A DNA stretch of 64,000 nucleotides, taken from NCBI GenBank assembly GCA_963708895.1, contig CAVPUE010000002.1, positions 558,001 through 622,000 on the forward strand, in the 5' to 3' direction. This stretch comes from Bacillus_BD sp963708895 (lineage in GTDB: Bacteria; Bacillota; Bacilli; Bacillales; Cytobacillaceae). Each line of letters starts with the position of its first letter. Within the stretch, counting starts at the first letter, position 1. Of the stretch, positions 27,194 through 36,172 are shown one piece after another. The notes below the pieces were generated by a model. It did not search any database. It was given only the letters and a program-made list of their open reading frames with translations, and was not told where the DNA came from. Position numbers and translations under genes: made by a program.

Positions 27194-28311
27194 GTGAATT
27201 CATTTGTGCAAATTCGACGAGATCTTCATCAAATTCCCGAATTAGGTTTTCAAGAATTTAAAACTCAGGCGTATTTATTATCATATTTACAATCTTTACC
27301 ACTAGAAAGAATTCAAATTAAAAAGTGGGAAACAGGAATTTTAGTCAAAGTCAATGGAACGAATCCTACAAAGGTCATCGGATTCCGTGCGGATATGGAT
27401 GGTTTACCGATAAAAGAAGAGACAGGACTTCCATTTAAATCTAAGCACAAAACGGAAATGCATGCCTGTGGTCATGACTTTCATATGTCTATTGCTCTTG
27501 GTGTATTAACTCATTTTGTTCATGAACCGATCCAGGATGATATCGTGTTTATTTTTCAACCAGCTGAAGAAGCTCCAGGTGGGGCTGAACCATTGCTAAA
27601 AACAAGTGTTATGAGAGAATGGTGGCCAGATATGATCATGGCCTTACATATTGCTCCTGAATATCCCGTTGGTACAATTGCGATAAAGGAAGGCCTGCTT
27701 TTTGCGAATACTTCCGAATTATTTATAGACATCAAAGGGAAGGGTGGACATGCAGCCTATCCCCATCTAACAAATGATATGATTATTGCCGCTTGTACAT
27801 TGGTTACACAATTACAAACAATCATTTCTCGTAATATAGATCCGTTAGATAGTGCAGTGATTACGATTGGAAAAATTACAAGTGGCACCGTACAGAATAT
27901 TATTGCTGATCATGCAAGATTGGAAGGGACCATTCGTGCCTTCACGAAAGAAACGATGGAGCATTTACAAAATAGAATTTTGGATTTGGTAAAGGGGATT
28001 GAAATAGGATTTCAGTGTGAAGCAGTAGTTGATTTTGGTGAGATGTACCACCAAGTGTATAATCATGAAAAGTTAACGAAAGAGTTTATGGATTTTGTAA
28101 GTAATCATACGATGTTCATGTCATAGAGTGCAAAGAAGCCATGACGGGTGAAGATTTTGGCTTTATGTTAAAGGAAATTCCAGGGTTTATGTTTTGGCTT
28201 GGAGTTGAATCAGAATATGGTCTACACCATGCGAAACTATTACCAAATGAAGAGGCCATTGAAATTGCCATTGGGCTGATGGTTGAATATATTCAATATA
28301 AAGGAAATTGA
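27194..28311 (+). CDS. ykuR: N-acetyldiaminopimelate deacetylase (M20 family), one frameshift
   Basis: Removes the acetyl group from N-acetyl-LL-diaminopimelate in the acetylase branch of lysine and peptidoglycan-precursor synthesis. Metal and active-site motifs are complete: GFRADMDGLP (about 66), MHACGHDFHM (92), FQPAEEAPGG (125). The frame changes near 28103: SNHT continues as DVHVIECKEAMTGEDFGFML after one missing base. Joined length is about 372 residues (YkuR about 374). GTG start with AAAGGGAGG. In B. subtilis dapH (ykuQ) lies directly upstream; here an MFS gene takes that place. Confidence 0.88.
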
Positions 28312-28405
28312 ATGTTTCATGTACTTGGTGGAAAATGATTAATTGAGATTCTAATTATGTTACAATAAGAACATATTTTTGCAACAATTGCCTGGAGGAA
28401 TACTA

Positions 28406-29065
28406 GTGAAAAAGGAATTTGCGGTCATTGGATTAGGACGTTTTGGAGGTAGTATTTGTCGTACATTAGCACAACAAGGGGTAGAAGTAATGGGCATTGA
28501 TATAGACGAAGATCGTGTCAATGAATATTCAACGATTGCTTCTCATGCAGTTGTAGGTGATACGACTGATGAAAAAGTATTAAAGAATCTTGGAATTCGT
28601 AATTTTGATCATGTCATCGTTGCCATTGGAGACAATATTCAAGCTAGTATTTTAACGACCATTATGTTAAAAGAGCTCGGTGTAAAAAAAGTGACTGTGA
28701 AAGCACAAAATGATTATCATGAAAAGGTTTTAGTGAAAATTGGTGCTGATCATGTGGTACATCCAGAACGTGATATGGGTAGGCGGATTGCTAATAACAT
28801 CGTTTCAAATAGTGTGTTAGATTATCTTGAGTTATCTGATGAGCATAGTATTGTTGAAATTGTCGCGAATCATCGAATCGACGGACATTCTATTATAAAT
28901 TTAGATGTGCGGGCAAAGTACGGTATTAATATTGTGGCTATTAAAAGACGGGATGAAATCATTGTATCACCACAAGCTAGTGAAATTATTTATGAAAATG
29001 ACATCCTTATCGTTATTGGAGCAGATGTTGATATTAATCGATTTGAGAAGAAAATGTTATCTTAA
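28406..29065 (+). CDS. ktrC: K+ channel regulatory subunit KtrC (RCK)
   Basis: Cytosolic gating ring of a Ktr potassium transporter; the partner of the KtrD-like channel at 1450-2808. It is 219 residues: an RCK_N Rossmann domain with FAVIGLGRFGGSICRTLA (residues 5-22), MGIDIDEDRV and VAIGDNIQAS, then an RCK_C domain (about 140-219) ending DILIVIGADVDINRFEK. RCK_C is where c-di-AMP binds in known Ktr proteins. GTG 28406 is chosen for its GGAGG; the longer frame from 28379 starts in the leader. Convergent with rnjA, as in B. subtilis (ykqB-ykqC). Confidence 0.94.
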   Translation: MKKEFAVIGLGRFGGSICRTLAQQGVEVMGIDIDEDRVNEYSTIASHAVVGDTTDEKVLKNLGIRNFDHVIVAIGDNIQASILTTIMLKELGVKKVTVKAQNDYHEKVLVKIGADHVVHPERDMGRRIANNIVSNSVLDYLELSDEHSIVEIVANHRIDGHSIINLDVRAKYGINIVAIKRRDEIIVSPQASEIIYENDILIVIGADVDINRFEKKMLS

Positions 29066-29072
29066 TTGAAGA

Positions 29073-29107
29073 CATGAAAAAAGCACCTTTTAGGTGCTTT
29101 TTTCATG
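29073..29107. terminator. Bidirectional terminator between ktrC and rnjA
   Basis: Perfect palindrome CATGAAAAAAGCACCT / AGGTGCTTTTTTCATG with a three-base loop. Confidence 0.9.
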
Positions 29108-29117
29108 TTGTTATGGT

Positions 29118-30785
29118 TTACACTTCCATAATGATCGGTAGAATCATCGGACGACGTTTCGTTTTCTCGTATAGATATGGTGAAAGAGTATCTGTTATTT
29201 CATTCTTGATTTCAGACCATTGCGTCGTACGGCGTTCCATCACTTTAATTAAATGCTTTGAAATTAAACTTTGAGCATCATTAATGAGATCACTGGATTC
29301 TCTCATATAAACAAAGCCGCGTGAAATAATATCTGGTCCTGCTGCAATTTTAAATTCTTTCATATTAATACTAACTACCACGACTACTAGACCTTCTTCT
29401 GAAAGAATTCGACGGTCACGTAATACAATATTTCCAATATCGCCAATACCACTACCATCAATATAAACATTTCCTGATGGTATTTTTCCAGCAACTTTTG
29501 CTTCATCTGAACCAAGAGAGAGAACTTCTCCGTTATCCATAATAAAACAATTATCTTCTTTTACACCACAATCAATTGCGAGTTTTGAATGGGTAACAAG
29601 CATGCGATATTCACCGTGGATTGGCATAAAATATTTTGGTTTAATCAATCGCAACATTAATTTTTGTTCTTCTTGTCCACCATGTCCAGATGTATGGATG
29701 TTATTTAATTTACCGTGAATGACATCTGCACCTGCTCTAAAAAGCTTATTAATGGTTCGGTTTACACTTGTTGTATTTCCAGGTATCGGTGATGATGAAA
29801 ATACAACGGTGTCGCCTGGAATAATTTGAATTTGTCTGTGTGTACCATTAGCAATTCTTGAAAGGGCAGCCATTGGTTCTCCTTGACTCCCAGTACAAAG
29901 AATCGTAACTTGATTTGTCGGAAGTCGATTCACTTGTCCAGCATCGATAAATGTATCTTTAGGTGCACGTATATAACCTAAATCCTGTCCAATTTGAATA
30001 GCAGCCTCCATACTTCTACCGAAAACAGCTACTTTACGACCATTTGCCACTGCAGCTTCAGTAACTTGCTGAAGACGATGGATGTTAGAAGCGAAAGTGG
30101 CGAATATAACTCTGCCATCAACTTTTCTGAAAATTTCATGAATCGTATCTCCTACGAGTCTTTCGGACATCGTGAAATCTGGTATTTCACTATTTGTACT
30201 ATCAGATAATAAGCAAAGAACACCTTCTTTACCAATTTCAGCCATTTTTGTTAAGTTTGCCGGTTCACCTACAGGAGTAAAATCAAATTTAAAATCTCCA
30301 GTATGAACAATCTGTCCAGGAGGCGTTTTTACAACGATTCCATAAGAGTCCGGAATACTATGTGTGGTTCTAAAAAAAGTAACCGATGTTTTCCGGAATT
30401 TAATAATATCATCTTCTTTAATTTCAATTAATGTGGTTGTTCTTAAAAGACCATGTTCCTCTAGTTTATTTCGGATTAAACCTAGTGCTAACTTTCCACC
30501 ATAGATAGGAACATTGATTTGTCTTAAAAGATACGGAATCCCTCCGATATGATCTTCATGTCCATGAGTGATAAACAAACCTTTGATTTTATCTTCATTT
30601 TTAACTAAATAATTATAGTCGGGTATAACGTAGTCGATACCAAGCAGTTCATCTTCCGGAAATTTAATTCCAGCATCAATTAAGATAATTTCATCTTGGA
30701 ATTGGACTGCATAAGTGTTTTTTCCAATTTCTCCAAGACCACCTAAGGCGAATACGGCAGTTTGATCATTTTTTACAAATTTCAT
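29118..30785 (-). CDS. rnjA: Ribonuclease J1
   Basis: A main RNA-decay and maturation nuclease with both 5'-to-3' exonuclease and endonuclease activity. It is 555 residues, the standard length. The metallo-beta-lactamase fold shows THGHEDHIGG at residues 73-82; the beta-CASP part includes LLSDSTNSE, CTGSQGEPMAALSRIANG and SGHGGQEE, and PIHGEYRM carries a late metal ligand. ATG with GGAG at eight bases. It starts two bases from the rpoY stop, so the two are one operon (rpoY-rnjA), as in B. subtilis. Confidence 0.97.
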   Translation of the reverse strand: MKFVKNDQTAVFALGGLGEIGKNTYAVQFQDEIILIDAGIKFPEDELLGIDYVIPDYNYLVKNEDKIKGLFITHGHEDHIGGIPYLLRQINVPIYGGKLALGLIRNKLEEHGLLRTTTLIEIKEDDIIKFRKTSVTFFRTTHSIPDSYGIVVKTPPGQIVHTGDFKFDFTPVGEPANLTKMAEIGKEGVLCLLSDSTNSEIPDFTMSERLVGDTIHEIFRKVDGRVIFATFASNIHRLQQVTEAAVANGRKVAVFGRSMEAAIQIGQDLGYIRAPKDTFIDAGQVNRLPTNQVTILCTGSQGEPMAALSRIANGTHRQIQIIPGDTVVFSSSPIPGNTTSVNRTINKLFRAGADVIHGKLNNIHTSGHGGQEEQKLMLRLIKPKYFMPIHGEYRMLVTHSKLAIDCGVKEDNCFIMDNGEVLSLGSDEAKVAGKIPSGNVYIDGSGIGDIGNIVLRDRRILSEEGLVVVVVSINMKEFKIAAGPDIISRGFVYMRESSDLINDAQSLISKHLIKVMERRTTQWSEIKNEITDTLSPYLYEKTKRRPMILPIIMEV

Positions 30786-30787
30786 TA

Positions 30788-30997
30788 TTATATCTCCAAT
30801 ACTTTAAAGTCTTCAGATTGTTTCTCATATTCTAGAAATGCTCCCTCAATCGGAGTAATGAACTCAATGTTATAAGGATACTGTGTTAACTTTTGTTGAA
30901 TCTCTCGAACGGATTCTCCTTCAACATACATTGTTTTTGTCATTTCCCGAACAGGTACTTGTGTTTTTGATTCTTGGTAAAAAACTTTAAAAACCAT
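30788..30997 (-). CDS. rpoY: RNA polymerase epsilon subunit
   Basis: A 69-residue accessory subunit of Firmicute RNA polymerase (formerly YkzG), with the whole-length pattern VFKVFYQESKTQVPVREMT and YPYNIEFITPIEGAFLEYEK. ATG with GAGGAG upstream. First gene of the operon with rnjA. Confidence 0.93.
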   Translation of the reverse strand: MVFKVFYQESKTQVPVREMTKTMYVEGESVREIQQKLTQYPYNIEFITPIEGAFLEYEKQSEDFKVLEI

Positions 30998-31125
30998 TTT
31001 GATCGCTCCTCATGTTTATATTTATTATTGAAAAAAACAAACGTAGTCATCTGTTTTTTCATTTTACGAAAGGTAAATTTCTTTAACCGGCCATTGTTTT
31101 TCCTGAATAATTCTTAATAAGGAAG

Positions 31126-31151
31126 GAGCCCTTCTTAAGAGTGAAGGGCTC
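31126..31151 (-). terminator. Hairpin after the 23-residue peptide gene
   Basis: Perfect stem GAGCCCTTC / GAAGGGCTC with an eight-base loop. On the minus strand it is followed by CTTCCTTATT, only modestly T-rich. Confidence 0.5.
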
Positions 31152-31159
31152 AAAAATAA

Positions 31160-31231
31160 TCAGGCAATTGATTTTTTTCGCAACATATCGTTCCACTGTT
31201 TTAAAAGCTTTTTCTTTAGCTTCTTTAACAT
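31160..31231 (-). CDS. 23-residue cationic amphipathic peptide
   Basis: ATG at 31231 with AAGGAG nine bases upstream and a hairpin after the stop. The peptide begins MLKKLKKKLLKQWND and continues with more Lys/Arg to a total of 23 residues. Lys pairs alternate with Leu at helical spacing, so one face would be basic and the other hydrophobic. It is in a 480-base gap between rpoY and def where no gene is otherwise called. Function unknown; possibilities are a membrane-active peptide, a leader, or a chance frame. Confidence 0.5.
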   Translation of the reverse strand: MLKKLKKKLLKQWNDMLRKKSIA

Positions 31232-31477
31232 TGTGGTCATCTCCTTATTTCCTATTTTAAACATTCCTTGTTCAAAGTAAAGTAGAATTCGGATTTTATT
31301 ATCATTTATCTTTTCTTTTTCCTATATTATGAATCAAATCATCAGGATTTATTTATTAGTCAAAAGGATAAGACTTAAATGATGGTATGTAATAAATACC
31401 TTTTCTTGAACCTTTACCTGTTTTAAAAGAATAAGAAAAAATAAGATAGGATAGAAGGATTTTGAACGTGAGATTAA

Positions 31478-32026
31478 TCAAATAGCAATAGCATTTTCCG
31501 GCTTTTGCATTGGATTTTCCTTATTAATATGATCATAAAATAGAATCCCGTTCAAATGGTCGATTTCATGCTGAAAACAAATCGCAGGTAGGCCTTTTAA
31601 TCTTAATTTTAATTCTTTGCCTTCAGAATCGTAGCCTTTTATAGTAATTCTTGCATATCTTGGCACATATCCAGGGTAAGGATCATCGACTGAAAGGCAT
31701 CCTTCACCAGAAACTAAATAGGTCTTTTCAACAGAATGACTTACAATTTTAGGATTAATTAAGGCGTAGCTGTAAAGTTTTTCGTTTTCATCTGTTAGAT
31801 GTACAGCAATCATTCTTTTGGAAACGTTAATTTGCGGTGCTGCTAATCCTATTCCTGGTCGCAATCCATATTTGGCTGCTACTTCAGGATCTTGACTGTT
31901 TTTAACATATTCTAATAGTTGATCAAGAATTTTTTTATCTTCGTTTGAAGGTGGTAAAGTGACTTCTGAAGCAACTTTACGTAGTACTGGATGTCCGTCT
32001 CGTACAATATCATCCATCGTTAACAT
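31478..32026 (-). CDS. def: Peptide deformylase
   Basis: Removes the N-formyl group from new proteins. It is 182 residues with all three metal-site motifs: GIGLAAPQ (58-65), EGCLS (108-112, Cys ligand) and QHEIDHLNG (152-160, HExxH). The insertion around DPEVAAKYGLRPG marks the longer Gram-positive type (YkrB/DefB). ATG with AAAGGAAG about ten bases upstream. Divergent from pdhA across a long regulatory gap. Confidence 0.96.
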   Translation of the reverse strand: MLTMDDIVRDGHPVLRKVASEVTLPPSNEDKKILDQLLEYVKNSQDPEVAAKYGLRPGIGLAAPQINVSKRMIAVHLTDENEKLYSYALINPKIVSHSVEKTYLVSGEGCLSVDDPYPGYVPRYARITIKGYDSEGKELKLRLKGLPAICFQHEIDHLNGILFYDHINKENPMQKPENAIAI

Positions 32027-32236
32027 AGTAGGTTACACTTCCTTTATGAATTCATGTAATCCAATTTTAACAAAAATAATCAAAAAAGTTAATTAATCCA
32101 TATTTATAATTATATGAAGGGGAAGATATGTCAATATACTTAATGTTTTATTATTATACTAAATTAGTCTGAATGATCATCTTTCCTATAACACCTATTT
32201 TATAAATCTATATTTTATAGTACAGATATATTGAGT

Positions 32237-32254
32237 TTGTGAAACAGTTCATGA
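32237..32254. promoter_or_regulatory. Rex-like inverted repeat upstream of pdhA
   Basis: TTGTGAA-ACAG-TTCATGA; the Rex consensus is TTGTGAA-N4-TTCACAA, so 16 of 18 positions (gap included) agree. A second TTGTGAA half occurs at 32258. Rex senses NADH/NAD+; assignment is tentative. Confidence 0.3.
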
Positions 32255-32305
32255 ATTTTGTGAAAATTCCTTGAATATTTCTTGAACTTTTTTTAGACAA
32301 AATCA

Positions 32306-32334
32306 TTGACTATCACAATAAATAACGCTAAACT
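32306..32334 (+). promoter_or_regulatory. Likely sigma-A promoter of the pdh operon
   Basis: TTGACT, 17-base spacer, TAAACT. It leaves an untranslated leader of about 245 bases before pdhA. The rest of the 560-base def-pdhA gap is very AT-rich and holds no gene I can see. Confidence 0.5.
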
Positions 32335-32586
32335 AAACATGTTCAATAAATGTGTTTCATTTTTTTAGATAAAAAAATAGTACAGATTTATATGAAATAT
32401 CATTAGCATCGCACTAGCTTCTAATTAAGGGATAATAGAGTTGTTATATTGAAATAATAATATGAAGTGAATATTCTTTTCTAAATGATGGTTTTATACT
32501 TAAAAGTTTATTAATTTTATCCTTTAATTATTATTTTTTGGATACTCTATTAATGACAATTTCAAAGAAATGAAAGGGTGACTATG

Positions 32587-33703
32587 ATGGCATCTAATAC
32601 GAAGAATGTATCATTCGATGCTCAAGCTCAAGTAGAAGTTGTATCTGAGCAATTTCAAATGTTTCAAATATTAAATGAAGAGGGCCAAGTTGTAAATGAA
32701 GCAGCAATGCCTGAATTAAGTGATGAACAATTACAAGAATTAATGAGACGTATGGTTTATACAAGAATTTTAGATCAACGTTCCATTTCATTAAATAGAC
32801 AAGGACGTCTAGGTTTCTATGCTCCAACAGCAGGACAAGAAGCATCACAGTTAGCATCACAATTTGCTCTTGAAAAAGAGGACTTTGTTTTACCAGGTTA
32901 TCGTGATGTTCCGCAAATTGTATGGCATGGATTACCGCTGTATCAAGCTTTTTTATGGTCAAGAGGACATTTTGAAGGTGGACAAATTCCTGAAGGTGTG
33001 AATGTATATATTCCGCAAATTATTATTGGTGCCCAATACGTTCAAGCTGCAGGTGTGGCACTTGGATTAAAGAAACGTGGTGCCAAAGCAGTTGCTATTA
33101 CGTATACAGGTGATGGTGGTACATCACAAGGTGACTTCTATGAAGGAATGAACTTTGCAGGTGCATTTAAGGCACCAGCGATTTTTATTGTGCAAAACAA
33201 CCAATTTGCGATTTCAACACCTCGTGAAAAACAAACAGCAGCACCAACTTTAGCGCAAAAAGCAGTTGCGGCTGGGATCCCAGGAATTCTAGTTGATGGT
33301 ATGGATCCATTAGCTGTTTATGCTGCAACACATGAAGCTCGCGTACGTGCTATTAATGGGGAAGGTCCTACATTAATTGAAACCATGACTTACCGTTATG
33401 GTCCACATACAATGGCAGGGGATGACCCAACTCGTTATCGTACAGCAGATCTTGATAATGAATGGGAAAAGAAAGATCCACTCGTTCGTTTCCGTAAATT
33501 CTTAGAAGGCAAAGGATTATGGAGTGAAGAAAAAGAAAATCAAGTAATCGAACAAGCAAAAGAAGAAATTAAAGAAGCCATTAAAGAAAGCAGATAATGC
33601 TCCAAAACAAAAAGTAACAGATCTTATCAATATTATGTTTGAAGAGTTACCGCAAAACTTAAAAGAGCAAAATGAAATTTATTTAGCAAAGGAGTCGAAA
33701 TAA
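32587..33703 (+). CDS. pdhA: Pyruvate dehydrogenase E1 alpha subunit, one frameshift
   Basis: With PdhB forms the thiamine-diphosphate E1 that decarboxylates pyruvate. The central part shows RILDQRSISLNRQGRLGFYAPTAG, the ThDP motif TGDGGTSQGDFYEGMNFA and the phospho-loop region RYGPHTMAGDDPTRYR. The frame ends early at 33597 (KEAIKESR), but DNAPKQKVTDLINIMFEELPQNL follows in another frame to a stop at 33703; deleting one A of GAAAGC restores it. Joined length is about 371 residues. ATG 32587 is chosen by spacing from AAAGGG. The first gene of pdhABCD. Confidence 0.94.
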
Positions 33704-33706
33704 GCC

Positions 33707-34685
33707 ATGGCGCAAATGACAATGATTCAGGCAATCACTGATGCGTTACGCGTAGAACTACAAAATGATCCAAATGTATTAGTTTTTGGAGAAGACGTAG
33801 GCGCTAACGGCGGCGTATTCCGAGCAACAGATGGTTTACAAAAAGAATTTGGTGAAGAACGTGTTTTTGATACACCTCTTGCAGAATCAGGGATTGGTGG
33901 TTTAGCATTTGGTTTAAGTTTACAAGGATTCCGTCCGGTTCCAGAAATTCAATTCTTTGGATTCGTATTTGAAGTATTTGATCAAATCGCAGGTCAAATG
34001 GCTCGTTTACGTTACCGTACAGGCGGCAAATTCAATGCACCAGTTACGATTCGTGCTCCATTTGGCGGTGGCGTTCATACTCCGGATATGCATGCTGATA
34101 GTTTAGAAGGGCTTATGGCGCAAACACCTGGATTAAAGGTTGTTATTCCATCAACTCCATACGATGCAAAAGGATTGCTTATTTCTGCTATTCGTGATAA
34201 TGATCCAGTCGTATTCCTTGAACATATGAAATTATATCGTTCTTTCCGTCAAGAAGTTCCTGAAGGTGAATATACAATTCCACTAGGAAAAGCAGATGTA
34301 AAACGTGAAGGATCTGATCTTATCCATTATTACTTATGGAGCAATGGTTCATGATTCATTAAAAGCTGCAGAAGAATTAGAAAAAGAAGGATATTCAGTA
34401 GAAGTAATTGATTTACGTACTGTTAGTCCAATTGATATTGAAACGATTATTGCATCTGTTGAAAAAACAGGTCGTGCCATTGTTGTTCAAGAAGCACAAA
34501 AGCAAGCAGGTATTGCTGCGAATGTAGTGGCTGAAATAAATGATCGGGCGATCTTAAGTCTTGATGCACCTGTCTTACGTGTAACTGCACCAGATACCAT
34601 ATTTGCATTCCCACAAGCGGAGTCTGTTTGGTTACCAAATCATAAAGATATTATCGAGACAGCTAAAAAGGTATTAACTTTCTAA
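33707..34685 (+). CDS. pdhB: Pyruvate dehydrogenase E1 beta subunit, one frameshift
   Basis: The beta chain of E1, about 325 residues when joined. Visible: MIQAITDALRVEL, VFGEDVGANGGVFRAT, DTPLAESGIGGLAFG, RAPFGGGVHTPDMHADSLEG and the C-terminal transketolase domain (SVEVIDLRTVSPIDIETI). A frame change near 34318 turns REGSDL into IHYYLWSNGS-stop; removing one T of CTTATCC restores DLSIITYGAMVHDSL. It starts three bases after pdhA and so is translationally coupled. Confidence 0.94.
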
Positions 34686-34699
34686 TAAGCAAAAAAAGT

Positions 34700-34742
34700 G
34701 CCCTGCGAAAGTTGAATATATAGCTTCTACTTACGGCAGGGC
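34700..34742 (+). terminator. Hairpin between pdhB and pdhC
   Basis: Stem GCCCTGC / GCAGGGC with a 29-base loop, no T-run. It may be a partial terminator or RNA-processing element; a separate pdhC promoter in the 190-base gap is possible but no clear one is seen. Confidence 0.45.
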
Positions 34743-34877
34743 TTAAATAATTTAGTTTGATATAATTAAATACGGAAGTAATAGCCATAATAAGTAAAGA
34801 AATGTTAGGTAAACATTCCTTTAACTGTAATGTTCTTTATTACATAGGAAAATAGATTTTAGGAGGGGAATTTTTTT

Positions 34878-36169
34878 ATGTCATTTCAATTTAAAATGCC
34901 TGATATTGGTGAAGGAATTCACGAAGGCGAAATTGTTAAATGGTTTGTAAAGCCCGGAGATAAGGTCCAAGAAGACGATGTATTATGTGAAATTCAAAAT
35001 GATAAAGCTGTTGTTGAAATTCCATCACCTGTTGAAGGTACAGTCGAGGAAGTATTAGTTGGTGAAGGAACCGTTGCAACAGTTGGACAAGTACTCATTA
35101 AATTTGATGCACCTGGATATGAAGATTTAGTATTCAAAGGTGGGGAAGATGAAGCTCCTGAAGAAGCTACCTGCTGAAGAAAAAGCAGAAGCATCTCAAC
35201 CTGAAGCAGCAACTGCTGCTCCAGCGGCACAAGCTGCAGTGGATCCAAATCGTCGGATTATTGCTATGCCTTCTGTACGTAAATATGCACGTGAAAAAGG
35301 TGTAAATATTCAGCAAGTAGCTGGATCTGGTGATAATGGTCGTATTTTGAAGAGCGATATTGATGCATTCTTAAATGGTGGAGCATCAGTGGCACAAGAA
35401 GCCCCAGCAAGCAACAGAAGCGGCTGCAGAAACAACAACAGCACCTGTAGCGATTCCAGCAGGCACATATCCTGAAACTCGTGAAAAAATGAGTGGAATT
35501 CGTAAAATGATTGCGAAAGCAATGGTTAATTCCAAACATACAGCTCCACATGTAACATTAATGGATGAAGTAGATGTGACGAAACTTGTTGCACATCGCA
35601 AGAAGTTCAAAGAAGTAGCAGCTAATAAAGGAATTAAATTAACATTCCTTCCTTATGTTGTTAAAGCATTAACAAGTGCTCTACGTGAATTCCCGGCACT
35701 CAATACATCTTTAGATGATGCAACACAAGAAATTGTTCATAAACATTATTATAACATCGGTATTGCAGCAGACACGGATAAAGGGTTATTAGTACCGGTT
35801 GTAAAAGATGCTGATCGTAAATCAATTTTTAATATTTCAAATGAAATTAATGAACTAGCAGGTAAAGCTCGTGATGGAAAACTAGCTCCTGATGAAATGA
35901 AAGGTGCTTCTTGTACGATTTCAAATATTGGATCTGCTGGTGGTCAATGGTTCACGCCAGTTATCAACCACCCAGAAGTGGCAATTCTTGGTATTGGTCG
36001 TATTGCAGAAAAGCCAATTGTGAAAGACGGAGAAATTGTTGCGGCTCCTGTTTTAGCGTTATCATTAAGTTTTGATCACCGGATGATAGACGGAGCAACA
36101 GGACAAAATGCATTAAATCATATTAAACGTTTATTAAATGATCCTGAATTACTATTAGTGGAGGCGTAA
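34878..36169 (+). CDS. pdhC: Pyruvate dehydrogenase E2 (dihydrolipoamide acetyltransferase), two frameshifts
   Basis: The core of the PDH complex that moves acetyl groups to CoA. Order: lipoyl domain (residues 1-80; lipoyl Lys in EIQNDKAVVEI), Ala/Pro/Glu linker, E1/E3-binding domain (AMPSVRKYAREKGVNIQQVAGSG), second linker, catalytic domain with SFDHRMIDGATG at the end (His/Asp active site). Frame changes fall in both linkers, near 35168 (EEAPAEEKAEA restored by removing one base of GCTACCT) and near 35408 (QEAPAATEAAAE restored by removing one A). Joined length about 429. ATG with AGGAGGGG. Confidence 0.94.
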
Positions 36170-36172
36170 AAC

